Source: Catenovulum adriaticum
Lineage (GTDB): Bacteria; Pseudomonadota; Gammaproteobacteria; Enterobacterales; Alteromonadaceae
Assembly (NCBI RefSeq): GCF_026725475.1
Contig: NZ_CP109965.1
Span: 496,001 to 560,000, forward strand
DNA: 64,000 nucleotides
Direction: 5' to 3'
The notes under the pieces were generated by a model. It was not told the origin of the DNA, did no database searches, and worked only from the letters and a program-made list of their open reading frames with translations. The position numbers and the translations under genes were made by a program. How positions within the stretch are numbered: the first letter of the stretch is position 1; every line of letters begins with the position of its first letter. Shown here in pieces: positions 45,202 to 53,169 of this stretch.

Positions 45202-46062
45202 ATGTTTGAATATCAAAATGCGTTTTCCAGAAATATTGGTTGGCTAACAAACGAAGAACAACTAAGTTTAAAACAAAAAAGAGTTGCTACCGCAGGTGCT
45301 GGAGGGGTTGGCAGTGAACATATAGTGACATTATCTCGATTAGGTGTCGGGAAATTTAACATCTCTGACTTTGATGAATATGAAGTTCATAACTTTAACC
45401 GTCAAGCTGGTGCTTTTATGTCGACAGTTGGGCGCCCTAAAGTCGAAGTGATGGAAAATGTTGCAAAAGATATTAACCCTGAAGCTGAAATAAAAAGTTT
45501 TCCAGAAGGGATATTTGAGCATAACGTCGATGAATTTTTAGAAGATGTTGACGTTTACGTTGATAGTTTGGATTATTTCGCCTTGCAAGCCAGAAAACTG
45601 GTATATAAAAAATGCTACGAGAAACAAATCCCCATCGTGGTTGCTGCGCCAATTGGGATGGGCGTCGCGTTGCTATGCTTTACGCCTGATAGCATGGATT
45701 ATGAAAGTTATTTTCGTTTTGAAGATTGTAAAACCGAAAACGAGCAGCTCGTCAAATTTTTAATCGGTCTGACGCCTTCTTTAATTCAACGTAGTTATTT
45801 GGTTGACCCTTCTACTAGTGATTTCATTGCTCAAAAAGCGCCTTCACTACCTATGGGGGTCAAGCTATGTGGCGGGGCGGCAGCTTCTTATGTTTTAAAA
45901 CTATTATTAGGCCGAGGTGAGGTATTAACGGCTCCCAGAGGTCTACACTTCGATGCTTATAAAAACAAATTAGTAAAGACTTGGCGTCCGTGGGGGAATC
46001 GGAACCCAATTCAAAGGCTTATGTTTTCAATCGCTAAAAAAATAGTATTGAAAACAAAATAA
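45202..46062 (+). CDS. ThiF/E1-like adenylyltransferase
   Basis: A 286-residue protein with the ThiF nucleotide-binding loop TAGAGGVGSEH (residues 31-40) and the metal/adenylate motif ISDFDEYEVHNFNRQAG (about 54-70). The two CxxC zinc pairs of many E1 enzymes are absent. E1-like enzymes adenylate a C-terminal carboxylate, or dehydrate/reduce in related roles. The AAAGGG ribosome-binding site and short gap place it in an operon with the acyltransferase. The acceptor is unknown. Together they form a conserved-looking pair in exosortase regions. Confidence 0.82.
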   Translation: MFEYQNAFSRNIGWLTNEEQLSLKQKRVATAGAGGVGSEHIVTLSRLGVGKFNISDFDEYEVHNFNRQAGAFMSTVGRPKVEVMENVAKDINPEAEIKSFPEGIFEHNVDEFLEDVDVYVDSLDYFALQARKLVYKKCYEKQIPIVVAAPIGMGVALLCFTPDSMDYESYFRFEDCKTENEQLVKFLIGLTPSLIQRSYLVDPSTSDFIAQKAPSLPMGVKLCGGAAASYVLKLLLGRGEVLTAPRGLHFDAYKNKLVKTWRPWGNRNPIQRLMFSIAKKIVLKTK

Positions 46063-46071
46063 GATTAAAAA

Positions 46072-46131
46072 GTAGAATAGTGTTGTGCATATCAGCTGTA
46101 CTAACAGTATTCTACTGGCCCTTTTATTTTT
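46072..46131 (+). terminator. Probable terminator of the acyltransferase-ThiF operon
   Basis: GTAGAATA-G-TGTT (46072-46084) pairs with AACA-G-TATTCTAC (46103-46115), with one mismatch and an 18-base loop. A T-rich tract follows (46121-46131). Confidence 0.55.
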
Positions 46132-46422
46132 AAGAACGTTCAATAATTTTATCTTATCTAACCACCAATCTGTTGACTTGATGCTGCTGTTTAACCTAAA
46201 TCAACACATCTATTTTATACGAGAGCGCTGTTTATAAATGTAACCTCGAACGGTTTTGCTCAAACATAATGCTGAGGCTCACATACGCTAATATTTCATG
46301 TATTATTTTAATGGCCTTTTAACTCTATAATTAGATCACCTTAATAGAATTAGCGAATTGGATATTTTTAATTCATTATAAAACCGTAAGTTAGAAAGCT
46401 CCACGTCACTAATATTATTTAG

Positions 46423-46444
46423 GTGTCTATTTTTTTTACAATCC
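46423..46444 (+). promoter_or_regulatory. Candidate PrsR activator site (UAS), copy 2
   Basis: TGT (46424-46426), 11 bases, ACA (46438-46440), in the context GTGTCTA-T8-ACAATCC. It is nearly identical to copy 1. The centre at 46432 is again exactly 73 bases before the sigma-54 GG (46505). Confidence 0.7.
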
Positions 46445-46503
46445 CACTTCATTCGTTTTTTCACCTAATCTTAAGGCACTGATATACCGCCATTTTGCGA
46501 GTT

Positions 46504-46519
46504 TGGCACAAGCTATGCG
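46504..46519 (+). promoter_or_regulatory. Sigma-54 promoter of the first PEP-CTERM gene
   Basis: TGGCAC-N5-ATGCG with GG (46505-46506), 10 bases, GC (46517-46518). The -24 box is canonical. Predicted start is near 46530, 37 bases before the ATG. Confidence 0.82.
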
Positions 46520-46566
46520 TGTGTAATTACGTAACTTGTTTACAACCATAGAGAAGGATACTTAAC

Positions 46567-47541
46567 ATGAAAAACTTTACACGCCGTACTCTCGCAACAT
46601 TGGTACTTTCAAGTGCTATGATTGGAACCAGCGCTCAAGCTGCAATCGTAACGTCTTGGAATTATCTCAATGAAGCGGGTTTTATTGATGCTTCACCTAG
46701 TGCAGTTGTTGAAAGTGATTTTCAGGCTCAAAATGTTCTAAGCCAAGATACCAACCGAACTTTAACTTGGGGTACTGCTGAGGTGCCAGCGGATGGACCA
46801 AGTATGCTGACTGTAGAGGAAGGTCAAGGTGGTGTTATTGATACTGTAGTAGCTAATACCCCATTAATGGATTCTGATTTTGAAAGTGGTACAACTGTTA
46901 CGCACAATAATTATAGAGTTGGAGGTTCTGACCTATTAGAAAGTGCGATTTTGTTAGATGGTTTGCGTTTAAGTATTGATGATTGGGAATTGGCTGATTC
47001 AGTTCCACCAGAAACTTCAGCGATTGAGATTGGGATTGGCTTTGAATTTTTGGAAACGCCTAACAGACCTAATGGCGATGGCACTTTAGGTGGAACCTGT
47101 ATTGATGGAAGTGCTGCAGGTACCGATATCAATGATACAGATCCAAACGAAGGTTTTGGCTGTGATGACTATTTTATTTTAGAGCCGATTCCGGGAGTGG
47201 ACTTTACGTTTAATGATGGCGGTGATTTAGATCCGAGTAATGATTACGTTGAATTTGTCATCGGTTTTGATTTAAATAGCATTTTAGCCCCAGGTTTTGC
47301 GGCAGCGAACAACCTGCAAACTCAATATGAAGTTGTCACTCGTTTAACAGGGTTAACCGTTACCACCGATTATTGTGGTAGTCAGGGCGTTCCTTGTGTC
47401 GGTTTTGCTACGCAAGAGTTGCGTGATAATGAATTGTTTGCTGACTTTGCAGTACGAGCAGTTCCTGAACCTGAAACAGTTGCGCTATTTGGTATTGGCC
47501 TTTTAGGTTTAGGTCTTACTGCAAGACGTCGCCGTAAATAA
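46567..47541 (+). CDS. THxN-family PEP-CTERM protein, copy 1
   Basis: A 324-residue protein with a signal peptide (about 1-25, ending SAQA), the internal THNNYRVGG (THxN) motif, and a C-terminal sorting tail: VPEPE, the hydrophobic stretch VALFGIGLLGLGL and the basic end ARRRRK. In PEP-CTERM systems the tail is recognised by an exosortase and the protein is exported to the surface with exopolysaccharide. Conserved Cys pairs (GTCIDGS/GCDDYF and DYCGSQGVPCVGF) may form disulphides. It is paralogous to the next gene and has its own sigma-54 promoter and terminator. Confidence 0.9.
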   Translation: MKNFTRRTLATLVLSSAMIGTSAQAAIVTSWNYLNEAGFIDASPSAVVESDFQAQNVLSQDTNRTLTWGTAEVPADGPSMLTVEEGQGGVIDTVVANTPLMDSDFESGTTVTHNNYRVGGSDLLESAILLDGLRLSIDDWELADSVPPETSAIEIGIGFEFLETPNRPNGDGTLGGTCIDGSAAGTDINDTDPNEGFGCDDYFILEPIPGVDFTFNDGGDLDPSNDYVEFVIGFDLNSILAPGFAAANNLQTQYEVVTRLTGLTVTTDYCGSQGVPCVGFATQELRDNELFADFAVRAVPEPETVALFGIGLLGLGLTARRRRK

Positions 47542-47566
47542 AGAAAGTATTATTTTCTTTTCAACA

Positions 47567-47600
47567 AAAGACCAAATAAGTCTCCTTATTTGGTCTTTTT
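47567..47600 (+). terminator. Terminator of the first PEP-CTERM gene
   Basis: The arms AAAGACCAAATAAG and CTTATTTGGTCTTT form a 14-base stem with a 4-base loop, running into a T-run that ends at 47600. Confidence 0.9.
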
Positions 47601-47992
47601 AGTTTACATAACACGATTTTTTAAATTTATCTTCTTAAACCCAATATCAATCAATTAGTTCACTAAATCTCGTTATCTCTGCTTTGCCTAAAACATTTTC
47701 CACTCACCTCCAATTATAAATAAAGATCAACACAGCTCATAGTATTTAGTCGGTGCTATCGATTTATCAAGAACCTCGCTTATTCACACAAGATGTATGG
47801 ATACACAAAAGTAATAAATGTGAAGGGCAATGATATTCAGTGCTGCAACCACCAGCATTGATTTGCTTTACTCACTAAATTTAAGACTAAATATTATATA
47901 TCAGCATATTAATCTGGAACTTATCGTGTCAATTTAAAATATTTAACCTCAATTCGGGTTAAGTTGCATTCAAACTAATTGAATTATTCTTC

Positions 47993-48014
47993 TTGTCAGT
48001 AATTTTTACAGCAG
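47993..48014 (+). promoter_or_regulatory. Candidate PrsR activator site (UAS), copy 3
   Basis: TGT (47994-47996), 11 bases, ACA (48008-48010), in the context TTGTCAGTAATTTTTACAG. The core is less T-pure than in copies 1 and 2, but TGTC, TTTTTACA and the spacing are kept. The centre at 48002 is exactly 73 bases before the GG (48075). Confidence 0.66.
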
Positions 48015-48073
48015 GTATATTTCAATACAGAGGTTTAATTGTAATGTATTGATTTTGTTTGTTTATTTTGTTT

Positions 48074-48089
48074 TGGCACAGATGGTGCA
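48074..48089 (+). promoter_or_regulatory. Sigma-54 promoter of the second PEP-CTERM gene
   Basis: TGGCAC-N5-GTGCA with GG (48075-48076), 10 bases, GC (48087-48088). Both halves are near consensus. Predicted start is near 48100, 40 bases before the ATG. Confidence 0.84.
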
Positions 48090-48139
48090 TTGAATTGAAG
48101 TAACAAAAACATTTTATAGTTTAGTACTCAAAGGAATAA

Positions 48140-49087
48140 ATGATGAAAAATACAATTCTTGCTGTGTCTGGTGCTTTAGCGTTGTTGAGCGGTGTTGCAA
48201 ACGCTGCAATCATCACGACTTGGGATTATAATAACCAAGCTGGTTTTACGAATGATGTAACGCCTGGCTCAGTTAACAAAACTGGCTTTCAAGCTCAAGA
48301 CGTTTTAGATCAGGATACTTATAAAAAATTAAGCTGGGGTGATTCGATTGATAACTTACCCGTTAGCTCTTTAGTCGTTGATAGCCCTAAATCAGGTAGT
48401 TTAACAACTGTAGCACTTGAAGATACACTTCAAGACAGTGATTTTGTTGAGGGTACTCATATGACTCACAACAACTATCGTATCGGCGGTCCTAGCTCTA
48501 ACTATTTACAATCAGCAACATTACTAGACGGTTTACGATTAACTGCTACAGGTTGGGATGCTGGTACAGCTTTTCCATCATTACCTGGTAACTCTATTCA
48601 AATCGGTTTAGGTTTTGATTTTATTGAAACACCAAATCGCCCAGATTCAGGTATTTGTGTTGACGGAAATGTGGCTGGAACAGATTTCGATAATGTAGAT
48701 CCTAACGAAGGTGCTGGTTGTGACGATTATTTCATTTTACAGCCTAACCCTGATTTAGTTTTCACCATTGATCCGTTAAAAGAAATTGTTGAATTTAAAA
48801 TTGTCGTTGATTTATTAAACTATGGCTTCCCACCAGCTTTAGCTGCTTCATTAGATTTAAACACAGTTTATGAAGTGACAACTCGTTTAACTGGCTTAAC
48901 TATTGTTGATGATTTTTGTGGCAACCAAGCTACACCTTGTGTAGGTTTTGCAACCAAAGAGTTAGAAGAAAACACATTGTTAGCTGAATTCGCAGTTCAA
49001 GCTGTTCCAGAACCTGCTTCAATTGCAATTTTTGGTTTAGGCTTATTTGGTTTAAGCATAGTCGCTCGTAAAAAGCGTCAAGCTTAA
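48140..49087 (+). CDS. THxN-family PEP-CTERM protein, copy 2
   Basis: A 315-residue protein with a signal peptide (ending GVANA), the THNNYRIGG motif, and the C-terminal tail VPEPA, SIAIFGLGLFGLSI, ARKKRQA. It is colinear with copy 1 over its length: QAQDVLDQDT, LLDGLRL, ETPNRP, DPNEGAGCDDYFIL and FCGNQATPCVGFATKEL all have close counterparts. Two start codons lie in tandem (48140 and 48143) behind AAAGGA. It is monocistronic, with a sigma-54 promoter and its own terminator. Confidence 0.9.
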   Translation: MMKNTILAVSGALALLSGVANAAIITTWDYNNQAGFTNDVTPGSVNKTGFQAQDVLDQDTYKKLSWGDSIDNLPVSSLVVDSPKSGSLTTVALEDTLQDSDFVEGTHMTHNNYRIGGPSSNYLQSATLLDGLRLTATGWDAGTAFPSLPGNSIQIGLGFDFIETPNRPDSGICVDGNVAGTDFDNVDPNEGAGCDDYFILQPNPDLVFTIDPLKEIVEFKIVVDLLNYGFPPALAASLDLNTVYEVTTRLTGLTIVDDFCGNQATPCVGFATKELEENTLLAEFAVQAVPEPASIAIFGLGLFGLSIVARKKRQA

Positions 49088-49112
49088 TTCCCAACTGGCA
49101 TTTCAAAATATC

Positions 49113-49141
49113 AAAAAACCTCACATTAGTGGGGTTTTTTT
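49113..49141 (+). terminator. Terminator of the second PEP-CTERM gene
   Basis: AACCTCAC pairs with GTGGGGTT (one G-U) around an ATTA loop. It is preceded by an A-run and followed by TTTTTTT. Confidence 0.88.
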
Positions 49142-49267
49142 GTATTTGTACTAAACAGGTTAATCTAGTTTAATAGAAGTACCGATAAACTCTTTGGATA
49201 CTATGGTTATTCCTACTGAATAGACCAACTTTAAGCCAAGTTAGTCGTGTCTGAAATGGAGTTTTTA

Positions 49268-50302
49268 ATGAATCTTAAGCAATCTACATTACTCGCTGTA
49301 CTGTTTTTCTTGTCAGGTTTTTCCCAAGTTGTAGCTGCTGTGCTACAAGACAATGAAATTGTGGTGGATGGTATTTCATACCCATCTTTTAAAGCTGCGG
49401 AAAACTCAATTCAAGACTATAGTACTATTTACTTGGGGCCAGGTATTTATAGTGAAGGCCTCCATATCCGAGCCAATCATGTTTGGTTAACCGGAAGCCA
49501 AAAGACCCATTTTGTCGATGCAGCAATTGAAAACAAAGCTGCGATTGTTGTTTCGGGTAAAAATGTCACAATTGAAACAATAGAATGTAGTGATATATCT
49601 GTTTATACCCACAATGGGGCTTGCATTAGACAGCAAGCAAGCGGATTAACTCTCAGAAATGTCTATTTTCATGATAGCGAGCAGGGCGTTTTACAAGCTC
49701 ATAGCACTGGTGATCTTACTATTGAATTCAGTCGCTTTGAACGATTGGGAGATTCTGGCAGGGCGCATGCTGTCTATAGTCACGGTGACAATCTAATTAT
49801 CCGCGATAGTGTATTTATTGCCTCTAAAGATCAGGGCCACGAAATAAAATCGCGGTCAAAAACAACCCTGATTGAAAATACATTAATCTCTTCTCAGAAC
49901 AGTGACGATAGTCGTTTAATCGATATTTCAGACGGTGGTCAGCTAATTATAACTAATTCAATTTTGCATCAAGGCGCGCAATCAGTGAACCGCCAGGTAA
50001 TAGGTTTTGCGCTTGAAAATATGGGGAGAAAAAGGGAGCAGAGTATTGTAATAAAAGACTCTTTGATTGTAATGGAAAGAATTAAAGGCAACGAATTTTT
50101 GGCATTGAACTCAGATAAAAAATCACAGATAAAATTAGATGTGAGTGGTAATGTGTTAGTCGGTGCATTTTTAGATAGTGAAAACTATCAAGCACTCAAC
50201 CGCGTGTTTGAAAGCAGGACTGATGCTAATATTGCCGCAGATAAATTACCCAACATTCAGCAGTTACCCAATTTACTAAACGCTTATAGAGCTCTGAAAT
50301 GA
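49268..50302 (+). CDS. Secreted right-handed beta-helix protein
   Basis: About 344 residues. The signal peptide is MNLKQSTLLAVLFFLSGFSQ and then VVAA. The body has repeating beta-helix rungs (VWLTGSQ, VTIETIECSDIS, LTLRNVYFHDSE, LTIEFSRFERLG, LIIRDSVFIASKD, LIITNSILHQG). The ATG at 49268 is 6 bases from GGAG (49258-49261); upstream in-frame starts (49256, GTG 49247) are not well supported. No polysaccharide-lyase catalytic residues were identified. Its stop overlaps the next start (ATGA), so the two beta-helix genes are co-translated. Confidence 0.82.
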   Translation: MNLKQSTLLAVLFFLSGFSQVVAAVLQDNEIVVDGISYPSFKAAENSIQDYSTIYLGPGIYSEGLHIRANHVWLTGSQKTHFVDAAIENKAAIVVSGKNVTIETIECSDISVYTHNGACIRQQASGLTLRNVYFHDSEQGVLQAHSTGDLTIEFSRFERLGDSGRAHAVYSHGDNLIIRDSVFIASKDQGHEIKSRSKTTLIENTLISSQNSDDSRLIDISDGGQLIITNSILHQGAQSVNRQVIGFALENMGRKREQSIVIKDSLIVMERIKGNEFLALNSDKKSQIKLDVSGNVLVGAFLDSENYQALNRVFESRTDANIAADKLPNIQQLPNLLNAYRALK

Positions 50303-51606
50303 CAAAAAAAATTATTTTACTAATATTGTTATTATGCCTAAGCGTTTTGTTGGCTCGCTGGTATTTTTATACAGACTTATATGAGTTAAATATTAAAGCT
50401 GCCAAATATACAGAGCTTAATATTAATAAAAATAAAGGTTGGAAAGTTAGCTTATTAAAATTAATTGATGTTAGTCGTGCTGTATTACCTGAATATCAGC
50501 CTGTTCATATGGAAAGGTTAGATACGAGCATTGGTTATAAAAATAAGTTTTTAGATAAGCAAAAAGAGGATTGGCGTTTTATTTTTGATTTTTCAAATCA
50601 AAATGAAGTTAATCAGAACTCTATTATTGTTGAAACCAAACAAGCATTACAGCAGGCTATTTCAGATGTTAAACCCGGTACTGTTATTTATATGGCGCCA
50701 GGACGATACCTGATTAATAAAACCGTAAAGTTGGATCAGGCAGGGTTTGAGAATGCACCAATTGAATTAAAGTCATTAAATGAAGAAGAACCCGCAGAGT
50801 TGGTTGTGGTAACACAAGAAGGTTTTGTTTTAACAGCACCCTATTGGATTTTCTCTAATTTACGTTTTAGAGGAGATTGCGAGTTTGATACTCATTGCGA
50901 GCATGCATTGCACCTTGCAGGTAATGCTAAATATGCAGTTATCAGAAATAGCGAGTTCAAAAATTTTAATGCCCATATTAAAGCCAACGGTAATTATTCG
51001 GGCCAGTTTCCAGATTTTGTGTTGGTGGAAAACAATAATTTTACAAATGAGTGGGTTAGAGAAACTAAAAATCCTGTGACGCCGATAGATGTAGTCGGTG
51101 GCAGCAACTGGATCGTTAAACAAAATTTTATTGCTGATTTTGCAAGAAAAAATAAATCGAAAATGTCCGTTGCTTATGGTGCTTTTTTTAAAGGAGCAGG
51201 AGAAAATAGCTTATTTGAAGAAAATTTAGTCGCCTGTTCATGGAAACTTGATTATCAATCTGCTCTAGATGTTCGTATCGGTTTATCTATCGGGGGAGGT
51301 GGTTCTGGTAAGCGGTTTTGTCGGGATAAAAATTGTAATTTTGAATATAAAGATGGAAAGATCCATAATAACACTATTCTTAATTGCAGTGATGTAGGCA
51401 TTTATTTAAACAAAGCTAAACAAAGCCAAGTGTATAATAATCTTTTGCTTAGTACGTTAGGTATTGATGCTAGGTTTCCTTCAACTAGTGCAGATATTTC
51501 AAATAATAGCCTTAATGGACGTATAAAGAGTAGAGACAATGCGAGCACCGTATTGGTAGATAATCACATATTATCTTATGAATTTCATAGCTTAAATGCT
51601 AATTAA
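50299..51606 (+). CDS. Membrane-anchored right-handed beta-helix protein, chondroitinase-B-like fold
   Basis: A 435-residue protein. An N-terminal hydrophobic helix (about 4-20) serves as signal or anchor. A linker follows, then a beta-helix from about 115: QQAISDVKPGTVIYMAPGRYLINKTVKLDQAG resembles the start of PL6/chondroitinase-B-like folds, followed by WIFSNLRFRGDCEF, YAVIRNSEFKNFNAH and FVLVENNNFTNEW. It may bind or process exopolysaccharide in the periplasm. It overlaps the preceding gene by 4 bases. No enzyme activity is assigned. Confidence 0.8.
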   Translation: MTKKIILLILLLCLSVLLARWYFYTDLYELNIKAAKYTELNINKNKGWKVSLLKLIDVSRAVLPEYQPVHMERLDTSIGYKNKFLDKQKEDWRFIFDFSNQNEVNQNSIIVETKQALQQAISDVKPGTVIYMAPGRYLINKTVKLDQAGFENAPIELKSLNEEEPAELVVVTQEGFVLTAPYWIFSNLRFRGDCEFDTHCEHALHLAGNAKYAVIRNSEFKNFNAHIKANGNYSGQFPDFVLVENNNFTNEWVRETKNPVTPIDVVGGSNWIVKQNFIADFARKNKSKMSVAYGAFFKGAGENSLFEENLVACSWKLDYQSALDVRIGLSIGGGGSGKRFCRDKNCNFEYKDGKIHNNTILNCSDVGIYLNKAKQSQVYNNLLLSTLGIDARFPSTSADISNNSLNGRIKSRDNASTVLVDNHILSYEFHSLNAN

Positions 51607-51635
51607 AAAACAACAGTATAATAAAAAGAGCGATT

Positions 51636-51749
51636 ATGATTGAAGGTTTATTGTTATTAGCAAACTTAGTGGCTGTTATTTTAGTTTGTCACTATGCAAA
51701 CCAGCAGGAACAAAAGGAGTTGGATTCTAAAGGAAAAGACGATGCGTGA
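51636..51749 (+). CDS. Small single-pass membrane protein, 37 residues
   Basis: MIEGLLLLANLVAVILVCHY is a membrane helix, followed by a charged tail rich in Gln, Lys and Asp. An AAGAG site lies 5 bases before the ATG. The stop (51747-51749) lies inside the start region of the ligase gene, whose ATG is at 51742, so translation is probably coupled. No family was recognised. It could be a small subunit of the ligase. Confidence 0.55.
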   Translation: MIEGLLLLANLVAVILVCHYANQQEQKELDSKGKDDA

Positions 51750-53034
51750 TATAGTATTAGTATCTTGTTTTTTCATTATTTTATATTTTTCTTTTAAGCG
51801 CCCTTTCATTGGTGTATCCATGTGGCTTTGGGTTAGTATGTTTTTCCCAAATGGCTGGGTGTATGGTTTTGGGCGTAGCTTTCGCTATAGCTTAATGGTT
51901 GCTGGCGTCGCTATTTTAGGATATTTCTTGCATGAGAAAGATAAAATCGATTATTCAAAAAGTATTATGGTCGTCGCTTTTATTTTTTTATGTTGGACGT
52001 TTTTAAGTTCCTTATTAACGATTAACTATGGGTTCATTGTTTGGCCTGAATTTACCAAATTTTTTAAAGTCTTTTTATTGTTTGTATTTATTCAACTTAT
52101 TTTTAAAAGGCAGCTTCATTTTGAAACCATGGCGTGGGCGCTTATTTTTTCTGTTTCATTTTATGGGGTAACAGAAGGGCTAAAGTTCATTTCTTCCTTT
52201 GGTAACCATATTATTAAAGGGTTGGGGGGACACATACTGCAAGATCGTAACTATTTAGCGTTAGCGATGAATATGGTACTTCCATTCTTATTTTACTTTA
52301 TTCGTAAGCCAGGTTTACATCCCCAATTAAAATTGATTTTAATTGGTATCTTTGCGTGCAATGTTATTGCTATTTTGGGTAGTTACTCCCGCTCAGGTTT
52401 AATTGGCTTAATTGTTATCTTTTTTATGCTGACTCGTTATTCTAAACAGCGGGTTAAAATTTTAGTGGTAACTAGCATTATTGTCATTACCGCAATTCAA
52501 TTTTTACCTGATGCTTGGTTTGACCGGATGAATACGATTGAATCAGCAGCACAGGACGACGCATCATTTTTAGGCCGCGTAGCCGCTTGGAAGGTCTCGG
52601 CTGCTATTGCATTTGATAACCCTTTGTTAGGAGGCGGTTTTAAAGCTGTTGAAAACTACGATATTTGGCTCGAGAAAATGTACAAATATTCAGGGGGATT
52701 TTTAGGTGAAATTGATGATTATGGGTATGCGAAAGCCGCTCATAGTTTATATTTTCAATTGCTGGGCGATCATGGGTTTGGTGGTTTATTTATATACTTG
52801 TTTTTACTTTTTGTGACTTATTTAAAGCTTAGAAAAGTCATTAAAAGCCATGACAAAAATGAATGGCCCAGACAGTATGCGGAAATGATGATGATATCAT
52901 TTGCTGTTTATGTCGTAGCGGGCTCCACGATTAGTGTTGCGGTAACAGACCATCCATTTGCTATGTTTGCGATGGCGAGTTGTTTACCAATTAAACCAAA
53001 GCAAAATAAGCAAAACATATATTCGGCACACTAA
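51742..53034 (+). CDS. Exosortase A-associated putative O-glycosylation ligase (O-antigen ligase-like)
   Basis: About 430 residues. It is a polytopic membrane protein with roughly ten to twelve helices and the Wzy/WaaL-like pattern. The N-terminus MRDIVLVSCFFIILYFSFKR and then PFIGVSMWLWVSMFFPNGWVYG is typical of the exosortase A-linked ligase family. The long periplasmic loop holds AQDDASFLGRVAAWKVSAAIAFDNPLLGGGF. The frame is open to 51694, but the ATG at 51742 has an AAAGGA site and matches the family start. It is predicted to join or polymerise glycans, possibly onto PEP-CTERM proteins. Confidence 0.87.
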   Translation: MRDIVLVSCFFIILYFSFKRPFIGVSMWLWVSMFFPNGWVYGFGRSFRYSLMVAGVAILGYFLHEKDKIDYSKSIMVVAFIFLCWTFLSSLLTINYGFIVWPEFTKFFKVFLLFVFIQLIFKRQLHFETMAWALIFSVSFYGVTEGLKFISSFGNHIIKGLGGHILQDRNYLALAMNMVLPFLFYFIRKPGLHPQLKLILIGIFACNVIAILGSYSRSGLIGLIVIFFMLTRYSKQRVKILVVTSIIVITAIQFLPDAWFDRMNTIESAAQDDASFLGRVAAWKVSAAIAFDNPLLGGGFKAVENYDIWLEKMYKYSGGFLGEIDDYGYAKAAHSLYFQLLGDHGFGGLFIYLFLLFVTYLKLRKVIKSHDKNEWPRQYAEMMMISFAVYVVAGSTISVAVTDHPFAMFAMASCLPIKPKQNKQNIYSAH

Positions 53035-53036
53035 TT

Positions 53037-53077
53037 TGTAAGCTGACGCTCGATAAAAAGCGTCAGCTTACATTTTT
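53037..53077 (+). terminator. Terminator of the beta-helix/ligase operon
   Basis: The arms TGTAAGCTGACGCT (53037-53050) and AGCGTCAGCTTACA (53059-53072) form a perfect 14-base stem, followed by TTTTTC. Confidence 0.9.
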
Positions 53078-53132
53078 CAAATATACCTATGATAGATCGC
53101 GCTTAGCTTCATCCACAGGCGGTGGAAGGTTC

Positions 53133-53161
53133 ACACTGTACAGAATACTTCTATACAGTGT
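53133..53161. repeat. Hairpin downstream of prsT
   Basis: ACACTGTA-C-AGAA and TTCT-A-TACAGTGT pair as 8 + 4 bases with one mismatch and a TAC loop. It lies just beyond the prsT stop. No T-run follows on the minus strand, so it may stabilise the 3' end rather than terminate. Confidence 0.55.
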
Positions 53162-53169
53162 TAATTTAG

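Larger units (their letters stand above)
46063..46566. other. 504-base regulatory intergenic region upstream of the first PEP-CTERM gene
   Basis: No convincing gene is present. It contains a terminator-like hairpin for the ThiF operon (46072-46131), a candidate PrsR site (46423-46444), a sigma-54 promoter (46504-46519) and an AGAAGGA ribosome-binding site. The middle (46140-46420) is A+T-rich and no clear structure was seen in it. Confidence 0.7.
47542..48139. other. 598-base regulatory intergenic region between the two PEP-CTERM genes
   Basis: No convincing gene is present. It holds the terminator of the first PEP-CTERM gene (47567-47600), a candidate PrsR site (47993-48014), a sigma-54 promoter (48074-48089) and an AAAGGA ribosome-binding site. 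No ORF, tRNA or repeat was recognised in the A+T-rich middle (47620-47980). Confidence 0.7.
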
